Shown here: positions 1 through 5,603 of the stretch, one piece after another | Position numbering within the stretch: the stretch's first letter is position 1 | How the letters are laid out: every line of letters starts with the position of its first letter | From: Microthrixaceae bacterium | Lineage (GTDB): Bacteria > Actinomycetota > Acidimicrobiia > Acidimicrobiales > Acidimicrobilacustridaceae | Assembly: GCA_023264915.1 (NCBI GenBank) | Contig: JAHFUU010000135.1 | Span: 1 to 6,840, forward strand | Direction of reading: 5' to 3' | DNA length: 6,840 nucleotides | Notes under the pieces: generated by a model | Seen by the model: only the letters and a program-made list of their open reading frames with translations | Database searches by the model: none | Told to the model about the DNA's origin: nothing | Position numbers and translations under genes: made by a program

Positions 1-298
1 TGAAGTTGCTGACCCGACGGACCACGCGCTGCGGTGCTCCGTCCTCCTCGCCGAGCGTGTGCCCCGGCCCGTCGACGTCCCACCCGTCGGCGCCCCACCC
101 GTCGACTTCCCACTCGTCGACGTCTCGGTGCTCGAGTTGGGCCTCTGGGACCCAGTAGTCGGGGGTCGTCGCATCGGGCGCCGCGTCGCCCCACGCCTCA
201 CCGATCGGCTCACCGGCTGGCGAGCCGTCGGGATCGCCGCGCACCTGCACCGCGCTCCGTGTGTCGCCCAGACGAGCGTGCCCCGCGGACTGCCTCAC
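1..298 (-). CDS. Hypothetical acidic, Trp-repeat N-terminal region (partial, runs off left edge)
   Basis: An open frame on the minus strand starts at GTG (296-298) and is still open at base 2, giving 99 codons. I do not recognise the family. Residues 1-85 are rich in Gly, Asp, Pro and Glu and look disordered. Residues 59-76 (DVDEWEVDGWGADGWDVD) hold Trp at 63, 68 and 73, a five-residue period, with further Trp at 36 and 49. The frame ends RVVRRVSNF, more basic and fold-like, suggesting that a folded domain begins near the edge. The same stretch gives Arg/Pro-rich shadow frames on the plus strand, whereas this frame has a balanced acidic composition. An in-frame TAG lies 9 bases before the GTG, so no longer start is possible. 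GTG codons at 248-250 and 242-244 are alternatives; the first has GGAG four bases upstream. It is divergent from the gene at 640. Function unknown. Confidence 0.6.
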   Translation of the reverse strand, partial: MRQSAGHARLGDTRSAVQVRGDPDGSPAGEPIGEAWGDAAPDATTPDYWVPEAQLEHRDVDEWEVDGWGADGWDVDGPGHTLGEEDGAPQRVVRRVSNF

Positions 299-304
299 GG
301 GGAA

Positions 305-310
305 AGGCTA
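305..310 (-). promoter_or_regulatory. Possible -10 element for a leaderless transcript of the leftmost gene
   Basis: On the minus strand TAGCCT fits the TANNNT form of an actinobacterial -10 and ends six bases before the GTG at 298. No Shine-Dalgarno sequence lies between them. This spacing is typical of leaderless mRNAs, which are common in actinobacteria. No convincing -35 is visible. The element is short, so chance is a real alternative. Confidence 0.3.
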
Positions 311-343
311 CGCGTCCGCACTCCGTGCTCCCAGTGGGCCCCC

Positions 344-368
344 GATCGAGGGGTGCCATCCTTCGATC
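344..368. repeat. Inverted repeat / hairpin in the divergent intergenic region
   Basis: Arms 344-352 (gatcgaggg) and 360-368 (ccttcgatc) pair over 9 positions with one G-T wobble, around a 7-base loop. A smaller GCCC/GGGC hairpin follows at 371-383. There is no T-run, so it does not look like an intrinsic terminator. It lies between two divergent genes, so an operator or a structured leader is possible. Confidence 0.35.
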
Positions 369-421
369 AAGCCCTCTTCGGGCGACCGAGATGTAGTGGG
401 GCTCGACGGGCTCTCGTTCGG

Positions 422-449
422 CTCTCAAGAACTCCGCCCGACTCTCAAG
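422..449 (+). promoter_or_regulatory. Paired CTCTCAAG motif upstream of the 640 gene
   Basis: The octamer CTCTCAAG occurs at 422-429 and 442-449, and both copies continue as CTCTCAAGAAC. The 20-base spacing is about two helical turns. The pair sits 65-92 bases upstream of the -35 at 514. The same octamer recurs at 5377 and 6393, also in non-coding DNA and on the same strand. A binding site for an unidentified regulator or alternative sigma factor is inferred. Confidence 0.4.
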
Positions 450-513
450 AACCAGGGGTCAGGACAATCGCACCCGGCCATGAGATCGTCTGCGAGATTT
501 TCCAAGCAGGAGG

Positions 514-542
514 TTGACATTCGCTAATTCGCTTGATTTACT
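514..542 (+). promoter_or_regulatory. Sigma-70-type promoter for the 640 gene
   Basis: The -35 hexamer TTGACA (514-519) matches consensus exactly. After a 17-base spacer comes TTTACT (537-542), which matches TATAAT at four of six positions. The surrounding 30 bases are a clear AT-rich island in GC-rich DNA. Transcription would start near 549, giving a leader of about 90 bases before the ATG at 640. This implies strong housekeeping-sigma expression. Confidence 0.6.
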
Positions 543-628
543 TAGCGGGCATCACGCAGCTGTTCACCCCCCACGGTCTCCCCCGAAGGTAGATCTGGCT
601 GCATCCGACGAAACGCCCACCCCACACC

Positions 629-635
629 GGAGAAG
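629..635 (+). promoter_or_regulatory. Shine-Dalgarno fixing the start of the 640 gene
   Basis: GGAGAAG lies with its GGAG core ending seven bases before the ATG at 640. This favours that start over the upstream in-frame TTG at 514, which is itself part of the promoter -35. Confidence 0.7.
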
Positions 636-639
636 ATCC

Positions 640-960
640 ATGTCAAAGGCCACCGAGAGGCTCACCGAGGTAGAAGACCAGGTCCTCGAGAGCATCAGCT
701 CCACCCAGGAGCCCGTCATCACAGCTGTCAAGCGAGTTGTCGAGCTCACCGAGAGTCGCATCCCCGAGCTGAAGATCTCACTCAACGAGAACCTCCCCCA
801 GATCAACGAGCTGGTCGACCTCCAGTTCGCCTTCGCCGAGAAGGTGCTGGCCAACCAGCACAAGTTCGTCAACGAGATCCTCAACGCCCTCAAGCCCGTG
901 ACCGAGAAGGTCGTCGAGGCGAAGCCGACGCCCAAGCCCAAAGCCGCCAAGGCCGCTTGA
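640..960 (+). CDS. Small amphipathic helical protein with Lys/Ala/Pro tail, phasin- or HBHA-like
   Basis: A 106-residue protein with no signal peptide or membrane segment. Residues 2-90 are almost all predicted helix, with spaced Leu/Val/Ile and many Glu/Lys (for example TERLTEVEDQVLESIS and FAFAEKVLANQHKFVNEI). The tail at 91-106 is rich in Lys, Ala and Pro (EAKPTPKPKAAKAA). This is the architecture of granule-coating phasins and of the mycobacterial heparin-binding haemagglutinin (HBHA) group, in which a helical rod ends in a Lys/Ala/Pro tail that can bind lipid droplets, nucleic acid or polyanions. The resemblance is one of style, not a motif match, so the function is inferred. The gene stands alone, with a near-consensus promoter, a strong Shine-Dalgarno and its own terminator, which suggests an abundant protein. 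Alternatives are a nucleoid-associated or structural coiled-coil protein. Confidence 0.8.
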   Translation: MSKATERLTEVEDQVLESISSTQEPVITAVKRVVELTESRIPELKISLNENLPQINELVDLQFAFAEKVLANQHKFVNEILNALKPVTEKVVEAKPTPKPKAAKAA

Positions 961-1065
961 GCACACCTGTCAAGCTCTGGCCGGGCACCTGCGCACGGCG
1001 CTGAGCCCGCAAGCTCCCCCCATCGGCCGGGTGCGACCCGTTCGCTCCCGGTCTCCCCTACAGCC

Positions 1066-1098
1066 GACCTACGGACATGTCCCCCCGTGTCGTAGGTC
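1066..1098 (+). repeat. Hairpin just before the terminator
   Basis: Arms gacctacg (1066-1073) and cgtaggtc (1091-1098) are perfectly complementary over 8 bases. Inside, gaca/tgtc can extend the stem in an alternative pairing. It lies three bases before the terminator stem, forming a two-hairpin 3' end for the 640 transcript. It could protect the mRNA 3' end or act as an operator; nothing here decides. Confidence 0.45.
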
Positions 1099-1101
1099 TC
1101 C

Positions 1102-1140
1102 CAGGAGGGCCCTTCCCCCCAAGGGCCCTCCTGCCTTTTT
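1102..1140 (+). terminator. Rho-independent terminator of the 640 gene
   Basis: A perfect 13-base stem (1102-1114 with 1121-1133) closes a loop of six C residues and is followed by a run of five T at 1136-1140. It lies 142 bases after the stop of the 640 gene. The T-run is only on the plus-strand side. For the convergent cyclase gene, which ends at 1176, the same hairpin lacks a U-tract, though it could still slow polymerase. Confidence 0.85.
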
Positions 1141-1175
1141 CGGCGTGGATCAGCCCATCGGATGGACGGTCGCGC

Positions 1176-4100
1176 TCACCTCGTGGCATCGACGACGACG
1201 CCCCCGAGGACGCGACCGAAGATCGTCCGCCAACCCTCGGCATGCAGATCAAGTGAGCCGAGGAGGACCTCAGCCAGCTCGCGTGCCTCGGCTGCCTCGG
1301 GCAGCGCCAAGGTGGTCGCCGCCATCGACCTCGCGAGAGCAACAACCGCGCGCACCGTTCGGTCATCGGTCTCGTCGACCTGTGCCTGCAGATCAGCCAG
1401 CTCGTCTGCCACCGATGCGTCACCCCGCGAAGCGCGGGCCAGCAAGGCAGCGATCGATGCCGTCGCCCGGTCGCTGTAGGTCGTCCTGGGAGCACCGGTG
1501 ACCCGGTTTGCCAGCTCCACGGCCTCGTCCAGATCGCCCCGAGCCGCCTTGGCCATTGCCAGCGCTGACAGGGCATATGACGACGGCATCCCGTCTGCAT
1601 CTGGCGTGGCGGCGACCTCGAGCTCGGCGATCGCTCCATCCAGATCGTCCACCTGCAACCGTGCAAGGCCGCGGGCAACCACCATGTCGCGGATGCCGAT
1701 GTGTGAAGGATCCAATTCGGTTCGATCCTTCTCGGGGAACGTCTCGAGGGCCTCGAACGCCAGGTAGGGAGCACCGATCTGGACCGCCGCGCTCGCCAGC
1801 GCCGCGGCAGCTGACTGCGCGAGCTCATCGACCACGTCGCCCTCCTGCACCGTCATCGCGGCGTGCAGCGAGGTGAGCCCCTCGGTGACCTTGCCCACAG
1901 ACACAGAGCAGCGGCCGGCAGCCGCCAGGGACTGGCACTCGCCGAAACGGTCACCGATCGAGCGGAACGTGGCCAGCGCGTCCTCCGCGGCGACAAGTGC
2001 GGACTGTGCCCGCCCTGACCATTGCCGCACACTCGCGAGCAACAGCAGCATCATGCCCTCACCCCACCGGTCACCGCGCTCGCGAGCCTCGATCAGGACC
2101 TGCTCGGCCAGGTCGCCTGCCTCACGGAGCATCCCCTCGTGGAACTTGACGAATGCCAACAGCCCGAGAGCCCAGTTGAGCCCACCGCTGTCGGCAAGAT
2201 CTGAGAACAGGTCGATCGAGGCCGTGATTCGCTGCTCGGCTTCGCCGGTCCGGCCCTTCACATAAGAGATCCACGCCAGGTTCTGGAGCGCCCATGCCTC
2301 TCCACGACGGTCGCTCAGCTCACGGTTGGCGTCGAGGGCAGCCGATATGGAGGCCTCGGCCTCGTCCAGCTGCCCGGAGAACAACAGGGTCAAGCCAATC
2401 AGACGCTCGGCATCGGCGACTCCCTTCAGATCGCCGACCCCCCTGAACTGCCTTGCGGCATCGACGAGGGTCTCAAGCGCGGCCACCAGATCGCCACCCT
2501 TCTGGTGCAGATCGCCCAAGACGAGCAGGCATCGGGCGCGCTCTGAAGGCCCCAGGCCCGCCGCAAGGGCCATGGCTTCCTCGATCCCCGCCAGTGCCTC
2601 TTCGCTGCGCCGGAGGTCGACCTCGGCGGCTGCGCGACCGAGCAGCAGCTCCAACCTGAGGCGATCGTCGTCGGGATCGACCAGATCGAGGGCTTGGCGG
2701 TAGAGGCGGGCCGCCACCGGCATGGCCTGGGCTATCTGGGCCCTGTTCGCAGCCTCTTGCAGCCAGCTGAGAGCATCCACCTCGATATCAGGTGGGACGC
2801 CTTCGACCGGCCCGAGATCACGGACGAGCTCTGCCGCCGCCGCGTAGTGAAACGAGATCACGTCGACCAGGCGGTCACTGGCCAGAGAGAGCTCATCGCC
2901 TGGTGCGCCGGCCTCGTCGGCCTCAGGCACCGGGCCCGAAGCAGTGCGAACCGCCGTGTGCTCCAGGAAGGTGGCGATCCCGCAGTGGCGCCTCGCCCGG
3001 GCCGCCTTGGTCAACACGTTGTAGGCGACCTCCCGGACGAGGTCGTTGCGGAACCGCCAGCGGTCACCGTAGAAGACGAGTATCTCGTCCTCGACGAGAC
3101 GTTTCAGTGCCGGCTTCACGTCCTCGATGCCATGCATCCCGCGGCCCATCTGGGCGAGGGCCTCGACCGGGCCTGAACGGCCCCAGACCGCAGCGTCTTC
3201 GAGGGTGGCACGCTCAGAGGTGGACAGCGCGTCGATGCGCGCCGCCACCAGGCCGCGCAAGGTGTCGGGCAGGTGGTTGAGGAAGCCGGTCTCTGCCGCC
3301 TGGCCGGGACCGGTGCTCTCGCCGACCGGCGATCTCTCATGCTCGTCGGAGGCGACGAACGCGACCAGCTCTTCCAAGAAGAACGGGTTGCCTCCACTTC
3401 GGTCAAGCAGAGCCTCAGCGGCCGCGTCCTCGATGTCGCCCTGGTACAGGTATGACAACAGCTCCGCCGCGGATGCCCGATCCAGAGGATCCAGGTTGAT
3501 GACGACCGTGTTGTGCCTGCCTGTCGGGCTGTTGAAGCGATCCTGCAGGTTCGGCCGCGCGGTAGCGATGAGAACGGCCGGGCTCCGGCTCAGCCGGTCG
3601 AGCAACGCTCCGAGTGTCTCGAGGACCACGTCGTCGGCCCAGTGCAGATCGCTCAGCACGACCACGACTGGCTGGCGGCGGGCTGAAGCCTCGATGAACC
3701 CGAGCAGCGATCGGACCGCTTCGTCCCGGGCCCTCTGCGGATCGATGTCGCGGAGAGAGACCTCGTGGCCCATCAGGTACAGGAGGCCGTTCGCGATCCT
3801 CTTGACCTCTGGTGATCGCGGTGGCTGGTCGAGCACGCCGCTGACGGCCTCGATGCACGCCGGCTCGGCAGCAGCAAGCGCCGTGTCAGCGGTGATGCCA
3901 CACGCCTGCCTGAGAGCCTCAGCGATCGGCCACCACAGGTTCGCTTCACCGTAGGGCACGCACCGGCCCTCGTACACGACGGCACCCTGGTCGCAGCGGG
4001 CGTGCGCTGCCACCTCCTCGGCCAGCCGAGACTTGCCCACACCGGCTTCGCCGAGCAGCAGCAGCAAGTGGGCTCGCTGGCGATGGACCGCTGCGCGCAC

Positions 4101-4808
4101 CGAGTCGTCGAGCACCGACAGCTCGGCGCCACGACCCACAAGAGGGGTCACCACGCGGCGCCGACGGTACCCCGGCGGCATCAGCGGTTCGACTGCCACC
4201 CACGCCGCCACAGGCTCCTCGCGGCCCTTGGCAGTGAGCCGGCCCAGCTCGCGGTACTCGATGGCGTCCTCGGTCGCTGCGTGGGTAGCGGGACCGACCA
4301 CGACTGTCCCCGGTTCAGCTGCGACCTGAAGGCGTTGCGCGGTGTTGACCACGTCACCCATGGCCGTGTAATCACCTCCGGCGCGCAACGACCCCACGAG
4401 CACCTCCCCGGTGTTGACGCCGATCCGGACCCTTATCCCTGCACCCAGGTTCTGGGCGTGGGTCGCGACGGTCTGCTGCATGCGCAAAGCCGCACGCACT
4501 GCCCTGTCAGCGTCATCCTCGTGTGCCACCGGCGCACCGAACAACGCAAGTATCGCGTCACCGATGATCTTGTCGACCTTGCCTCCGAATGCGTTGATGT
4601 CGCTGACCAGCAACTCGAAGCAACTGTCGACGAGGTTCTTGACCTGCTCGGGATCGCGGGTCTCGGCCAGGGAGGTGAACCCGACCAGGTCCGCGAACAA
4701 CACGGTGGCGACCCGGCGCTCGTCGCCACGACTCATCAGCTGGTGGCCACAAGAGGGGCAGAACCTCGAACCCTCCGAGACCACCCCTCCACACGCCGGG
4801 CAGGTCAT
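1176..4808 (-). CDS. Class III nucleotide cyclase fused to zinc ribbon, STAND/AAA ATPase and TPR-like tail
   Basis: A 1210-residue cytoplasmic signalling protein. Residues 3-20 form a zinc ribbon (CPACG, CPSCG; Cys 3, 6, 17, 20). Residues about 32-210 are a class III cyclase domain: metal-binding Asp40 (FADLVGFT) and Asp84 (IGDAILALFG), purine-specifying Lys80 (GGKVDK) and Thr148 (DYTAMGD), transition-state Asn155 and Arg159 (VVNTAQRL). All key residues are present, and Lys/Thr is a pairing known in adenylate cyclases, so cAMP is the likely product. Next comes an AAA_16/STAND-like ATPase with Walker A GEAGVGKS (253-260) and Walker B at about 380-388 (VVVVLSDLHWAD, Asp387). From about residue 674 the chain is TPR-like helical repeats, probably the partner- or ligand-sensing part. 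I see no C-terminal LuxR helix-turn-helix. An in-frame ATG at 4820 adds four residues; ATG 4808 is preferred because TATGCT, a -10-like element, overlaps the upstream ATG. Confidence 0.93.
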   Translation of the reverse strand: MTCPACGGVVSEGSRFCPSCGHQLMSRGDERRVATVLFADLVGFTSLAETRDPEQVKNLVDSCFELLVSDINAFGGKVDKIIGDAILALFGAPVAHEDDADRAVRAALRMQQTVATHAQNLGAGIRVRIGVNTGEVLVGSLRAGGDYTAMGDVVNTAQRLQVAAEPGTVVVGPATHAATEDAIEYRELGRLTAKGREEPVAAWVAVEPLMPPGYRRRRVVTPLVGRGAELSVLDDSVRAAVHRQRAHLLLLLGEAGVGKSRLAEEVAAHARCDQGAVVYEGRCVPYGEANLWWPIAEALRQACGITADTALAAAEPACIEAVSGVLDQPPRSPEVKRIANGLLYLMGHEVSLRDIDPQRARDEAVRSLLGFIEASARRQPVVVVLSDLHWADDVVLETLGALLDRLSRSPAVLIATARPNLQDRFNSPTGRHNTVVINLDPLDRASAAELLSYLYQGDIEDAAAEALLDRSGGNPFFLEELVAFVASDEHERSPVGESTGPGQAAETGFLNHLPDTLRGLVAARIDALSTSERATLEDAAVWGRSGPVEALAQMGRGMHGIEDVKPALKRLVEDEILVFYGDRWRFRNDLVREVAYNVLTKAARARRHCGIATFLEHTAVRTASGPVPEADEAGAPGDELSLASDRLVDVISFHYAAAAELVRDLGPVEGVPPDIEVDALSWLQEAANRAQIAQAMPVAARLYRQALDLVDPDDDRLRLELLLGRAAAEVDLRRSEEALAGIEEAMALAAGLGPSERARCLLVLGDLHQKGGDLVAALETLVDAARQFRGVGDLKGVADAERLIGLTLLFSGQLDEAEASISAALDANRELSDRRGEAWALQNLAWISYVKGRTGEAEQRITASIDLFSDLADSGGLNWALGLLAFVKFHEGMLREAGDLAEQVLIEARERGDRWGEGMMLLLLASVRQWSGRAQSALVAAEDALATFRSIGDRFGECQSLAAAGRCSVSVGKVTEGLTSLHAAMTVQEGDVVDELAQSAAAALASAAVQIGAPYLAFEALETFPEKDRTELDPSHIGIRDMVVARGLARLQVDDLDGAIAELEVAATPDADGMPSSYALSALAMAKAARGDLDEAVELANRVTGAPRTTYSDRATASIAALLARASRGDASVADELADLQAQVDETDDRTVRAVVALARSMAATTLALPEAAEARELAEVLLGSLDLHAEGWRTIFGRVLGGVVVDATR

Positions 4809-4815
4809 GGCTCTC

Positions 4816-4821
4816 AGCATA
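4816..4821 (-). promoter_or_regulatory. Possible -10 element and leaderless start of the cyclase gene
   Basis: TATGCT on the minus strand (TANNNT form, four of six matches to TATAAT) ends seven bases before the ATG at 4808. There is no good Shine-Dalgarno between them, only GAGAG. If it is used, the mRNA is leaderless and the first upstream repeat copy (4835-4853) covers the -35 zone. Confidence 0.35.
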
Positions 4822-4834
4822 GGTTCAGTCGCCT

Positions 4835-4942
4835 TGCATCCCGTCAGTGCCGTGACCTGTGTCCCTCAGCCGTGCATCCCGTCAGTGCCGTTTCCCTTCG
4901 CCTGCCCCGTCAGCGCCGTGTCCCCCAGCACGTGCCAGTGCC
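4835..4942. repeat. Degenerate tandem repeat upstream of the cyclase gene
   Basis: The 19-base sequence tgcatcccgtcagtgccgt is present twice without change, at 4835-4853 and 4873-4891. A third copy at 4903-4919 has a 2-base deletion and one substitution (tgccccgtcagcgccgt). A fourth, more decayed copy starts at 4933 (tgccagtgcc). Start-to-start spacings are 38, 30 and 30. The spacers after copies 1 and 3 also match (gtgtccctcagccg and gtgtcccccagcacg). On the minus strand the core reads GGCACTGACGGG. The array lies directly upstream of the cyclase start, so a multi-site operator is plausible; a dispersed genomic repeat family is the alternative. Confidence 0.7.
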
Positions 4943-4956
4943 ACATCACCCGAACC

Positions 4957-4982
4957 TGTGCTGTGAGGGTGTGCTGTGAGGG
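4957..4982. repeat. Perfect 13-bp tandem duplication
   Basis: tgtgctgtgaggg occurs twice back to back (4957-4969 and 4970-4982) with no mismatch. It lies beyond the degenerate repeat array and outside any gene. It could be a recent slippage product or a pair of binding sites. Confidence 0.75.
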
Positions 4983-5018
4983 GTCCGGGCCTGAGCAGCA
5001 GCCCGATAGGTACATCGA

Positions 5019-5032
5019 GGTACCGAAGTACC
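5019..5032 (-). repeat. cUUCGg tetraloop hairpin
   Basis: On the minus strand GGTAC-TTCG-GTACC forms a perfect 5-bp stem closed by the very stable C(UUCG)G tetraloop. It lies about 80 bases after the stop of the minus-strand gene ending at 5114, consistent with a stabilising 3' structure. No T-run follows, so it is not a standard intrinsic terminator. A further GGTAC at 5009-5013 offers an alternative pairing. The rest of 4983-5113 shows nothing I can assign. Confidence 0.45.
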
Positions 5033-5113
5033 CGGGGTGCGGCCCAGGGCCTGCCACGTCGATGAGGTGTCGATGCGGAGCCGCCCCGGTGGTCACCAAG
5101 GGGCGCTCGGGGG

Positions 5114-5329
5114 TCATTCCTCGGGCAATGCCTCGCGGAAGCGTCCTGCAGGGTTCCACAGCTCATCAGAGGCACCGAGCACCCGGGCGCTGGCTATCCA
5201 GAGGTCTGTCGCCAGGGCCAGTTGACCCTCCCTGACAGCCTCGGTTGCCACGTCCTCCAGCAGCTGGGCCATCGCATCGAGCCTCTCAACCAAGTCCTGT
5301 CTCACCAAGGTCGTCTCGTCCATCGCCAT
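5114..5329 (-). CDS. Small hypothetical helical protein
   Basis: From ATG 5329 the product is 71 residues (MAMDETTLVRQDL...), soluble, acidic and helical, with no signal peptide or membrane segment. I do not recognise a family. It has an N-terminal helix (LVERLDAMAQLLEDVATEAVREG), an Ala/Leu-rich second helix (QLALATDLWIASARVLG), then DELWNPAGRFREALPEE at the C-terminus. The helix pair is faintly TPR-like, but one repeat cannot be called. The frame extends to a TTG at 5360-5362, which would give 82 residues; that TTG abuts a possible -10 (TAGCTT, 5363-5368) and lacks a well-placed Shine-Dalgarno, so the ATG is preferred, though its own ribosome site is also weak. Amino-acid composition favours this frame over the Arg/Pro-rich frames opposite. 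It is divergent from the ABC gene and lies upstream of, in the same direction as, the cyclase gene. Confidence 0.6.
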   Translation of the reverse strand: MAMDETTLVRQDLVERLDAMAQLLEDVATEAVREGQLALATDLWIASARVLGASDELWNPAGRFREALPEE

Positions 5330-5376
5330 CTGCCCACTGCTTGTCGGTTGTGTCTGTCCCAAAAGCTAGAGATCCT

Positions 5377-5417
5377 CTCTCAAGTCAACCCCCGAGGTTC
5401 CTCAAGACTCGCTCAAG
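5377..5417 (+). promoter_or_regulatory. Three helically phased CTCAAG sites in the divergent region
   Basis: CTCAAG occurs at 5379-5384 (within CTCTCAAG from 5377), 5401-5406 and 5412-5417, all on the plus strand. Start-to-start spacings are 22 and 11 bases, about two turns and one turn of the helix, so the three sites would face the same side of the DNA. They lie between the small minus-strand gene and the ABC transporter gene. On the minus strand, TTGACT (5383-5388) overlapping the first site could be a -35 for the small gene, with TAGCTT at 5363-5368, but the 14-base spacer is short. Confidence 0.45.
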
Positions 5418-5439
5418 GTTTGCGCGGGCCCCCCCGGAA

Positions 5440-5463
5440 GCGGGACCTATGACCTAGTCCCGC
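5440..5463. repeat. Inverted repeat upstream of the ABC ATPase gene
   Basis: Arms gcgggac (5440-5446) and gtcccgc (5457-5463) are perfectly complementary around a 10-base centre (ctatgaccta) that is itself partly symmetric. There is no T-run. It could be an operator or a leader hairpin for the plus-strand gene. Further on, TGCC is repeated three times (5517-5528), next to a small CTGCC/GGCAG hairpin at 5524-5538. Confidence 0.4.
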
Positions 5464-5589
5464 AGTCCGTTGTGCCTACCTGGCGAGAACGCTCTCACAG
5501 CCGTTCGGCATCGGTCTGCCTGCCTGCCGGGTCGGCAGTAAGTAAGGTGATCGGACTCCAAGGCAGCTCCGACGCCTCCGGCGATCATC

Positions 5590-5594
5590 GAGGA
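5590..5594 (+). promoter_or_regulatory. Shine-Dalgarno supporting a TTG start for the ABC ATPase
   Basis: GAGGA ends nine bases before TTG 5604. The in-frame ATG at 5631 has only C/A-rich sequence in front of it, with no ribosome site. Confidence 0.45.
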
Positions 5595-5603
5595 CACAGA
5601 GAA

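Noticed and set aside
34..527. Three overlapping plus-strand open frames near the left end
   Set aside because: They are Arg/Pro-rich or otherwise of poor composition, overlap one another in different frames and lack ribosome sites. The minus-strand frame over 1-298 has a far more natural composition.
514..639. Upstream extension of the 640 gene to TTG 514
   Set aside because: The TTG is part of the -35 TTGACA, the extra 42 residues look non-coding, and a strong GGAG sits just before ATG 640.
4835..4942. CRISPR array
   Set aside because: The repeat units drift, the spacers are short, unequal and partly similar to each other, and no cas gene is present.
4002..4979. Long plus-strand open frame opposite the cyclase gene (325 codons), and similar antisense frames over 1176-4820
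   Set aside because: They mirror the high-GC codon bias of the real cyclase gene on the other strand and show no domain or motif.
5472..5603. Long N-terminal extension of the ABC ATPase from GTG 5472
   Set aside because: The extra 44 residues have low-quality composition and no family counterpart. GAGGA upstream of TTG 5604 gives a better start.
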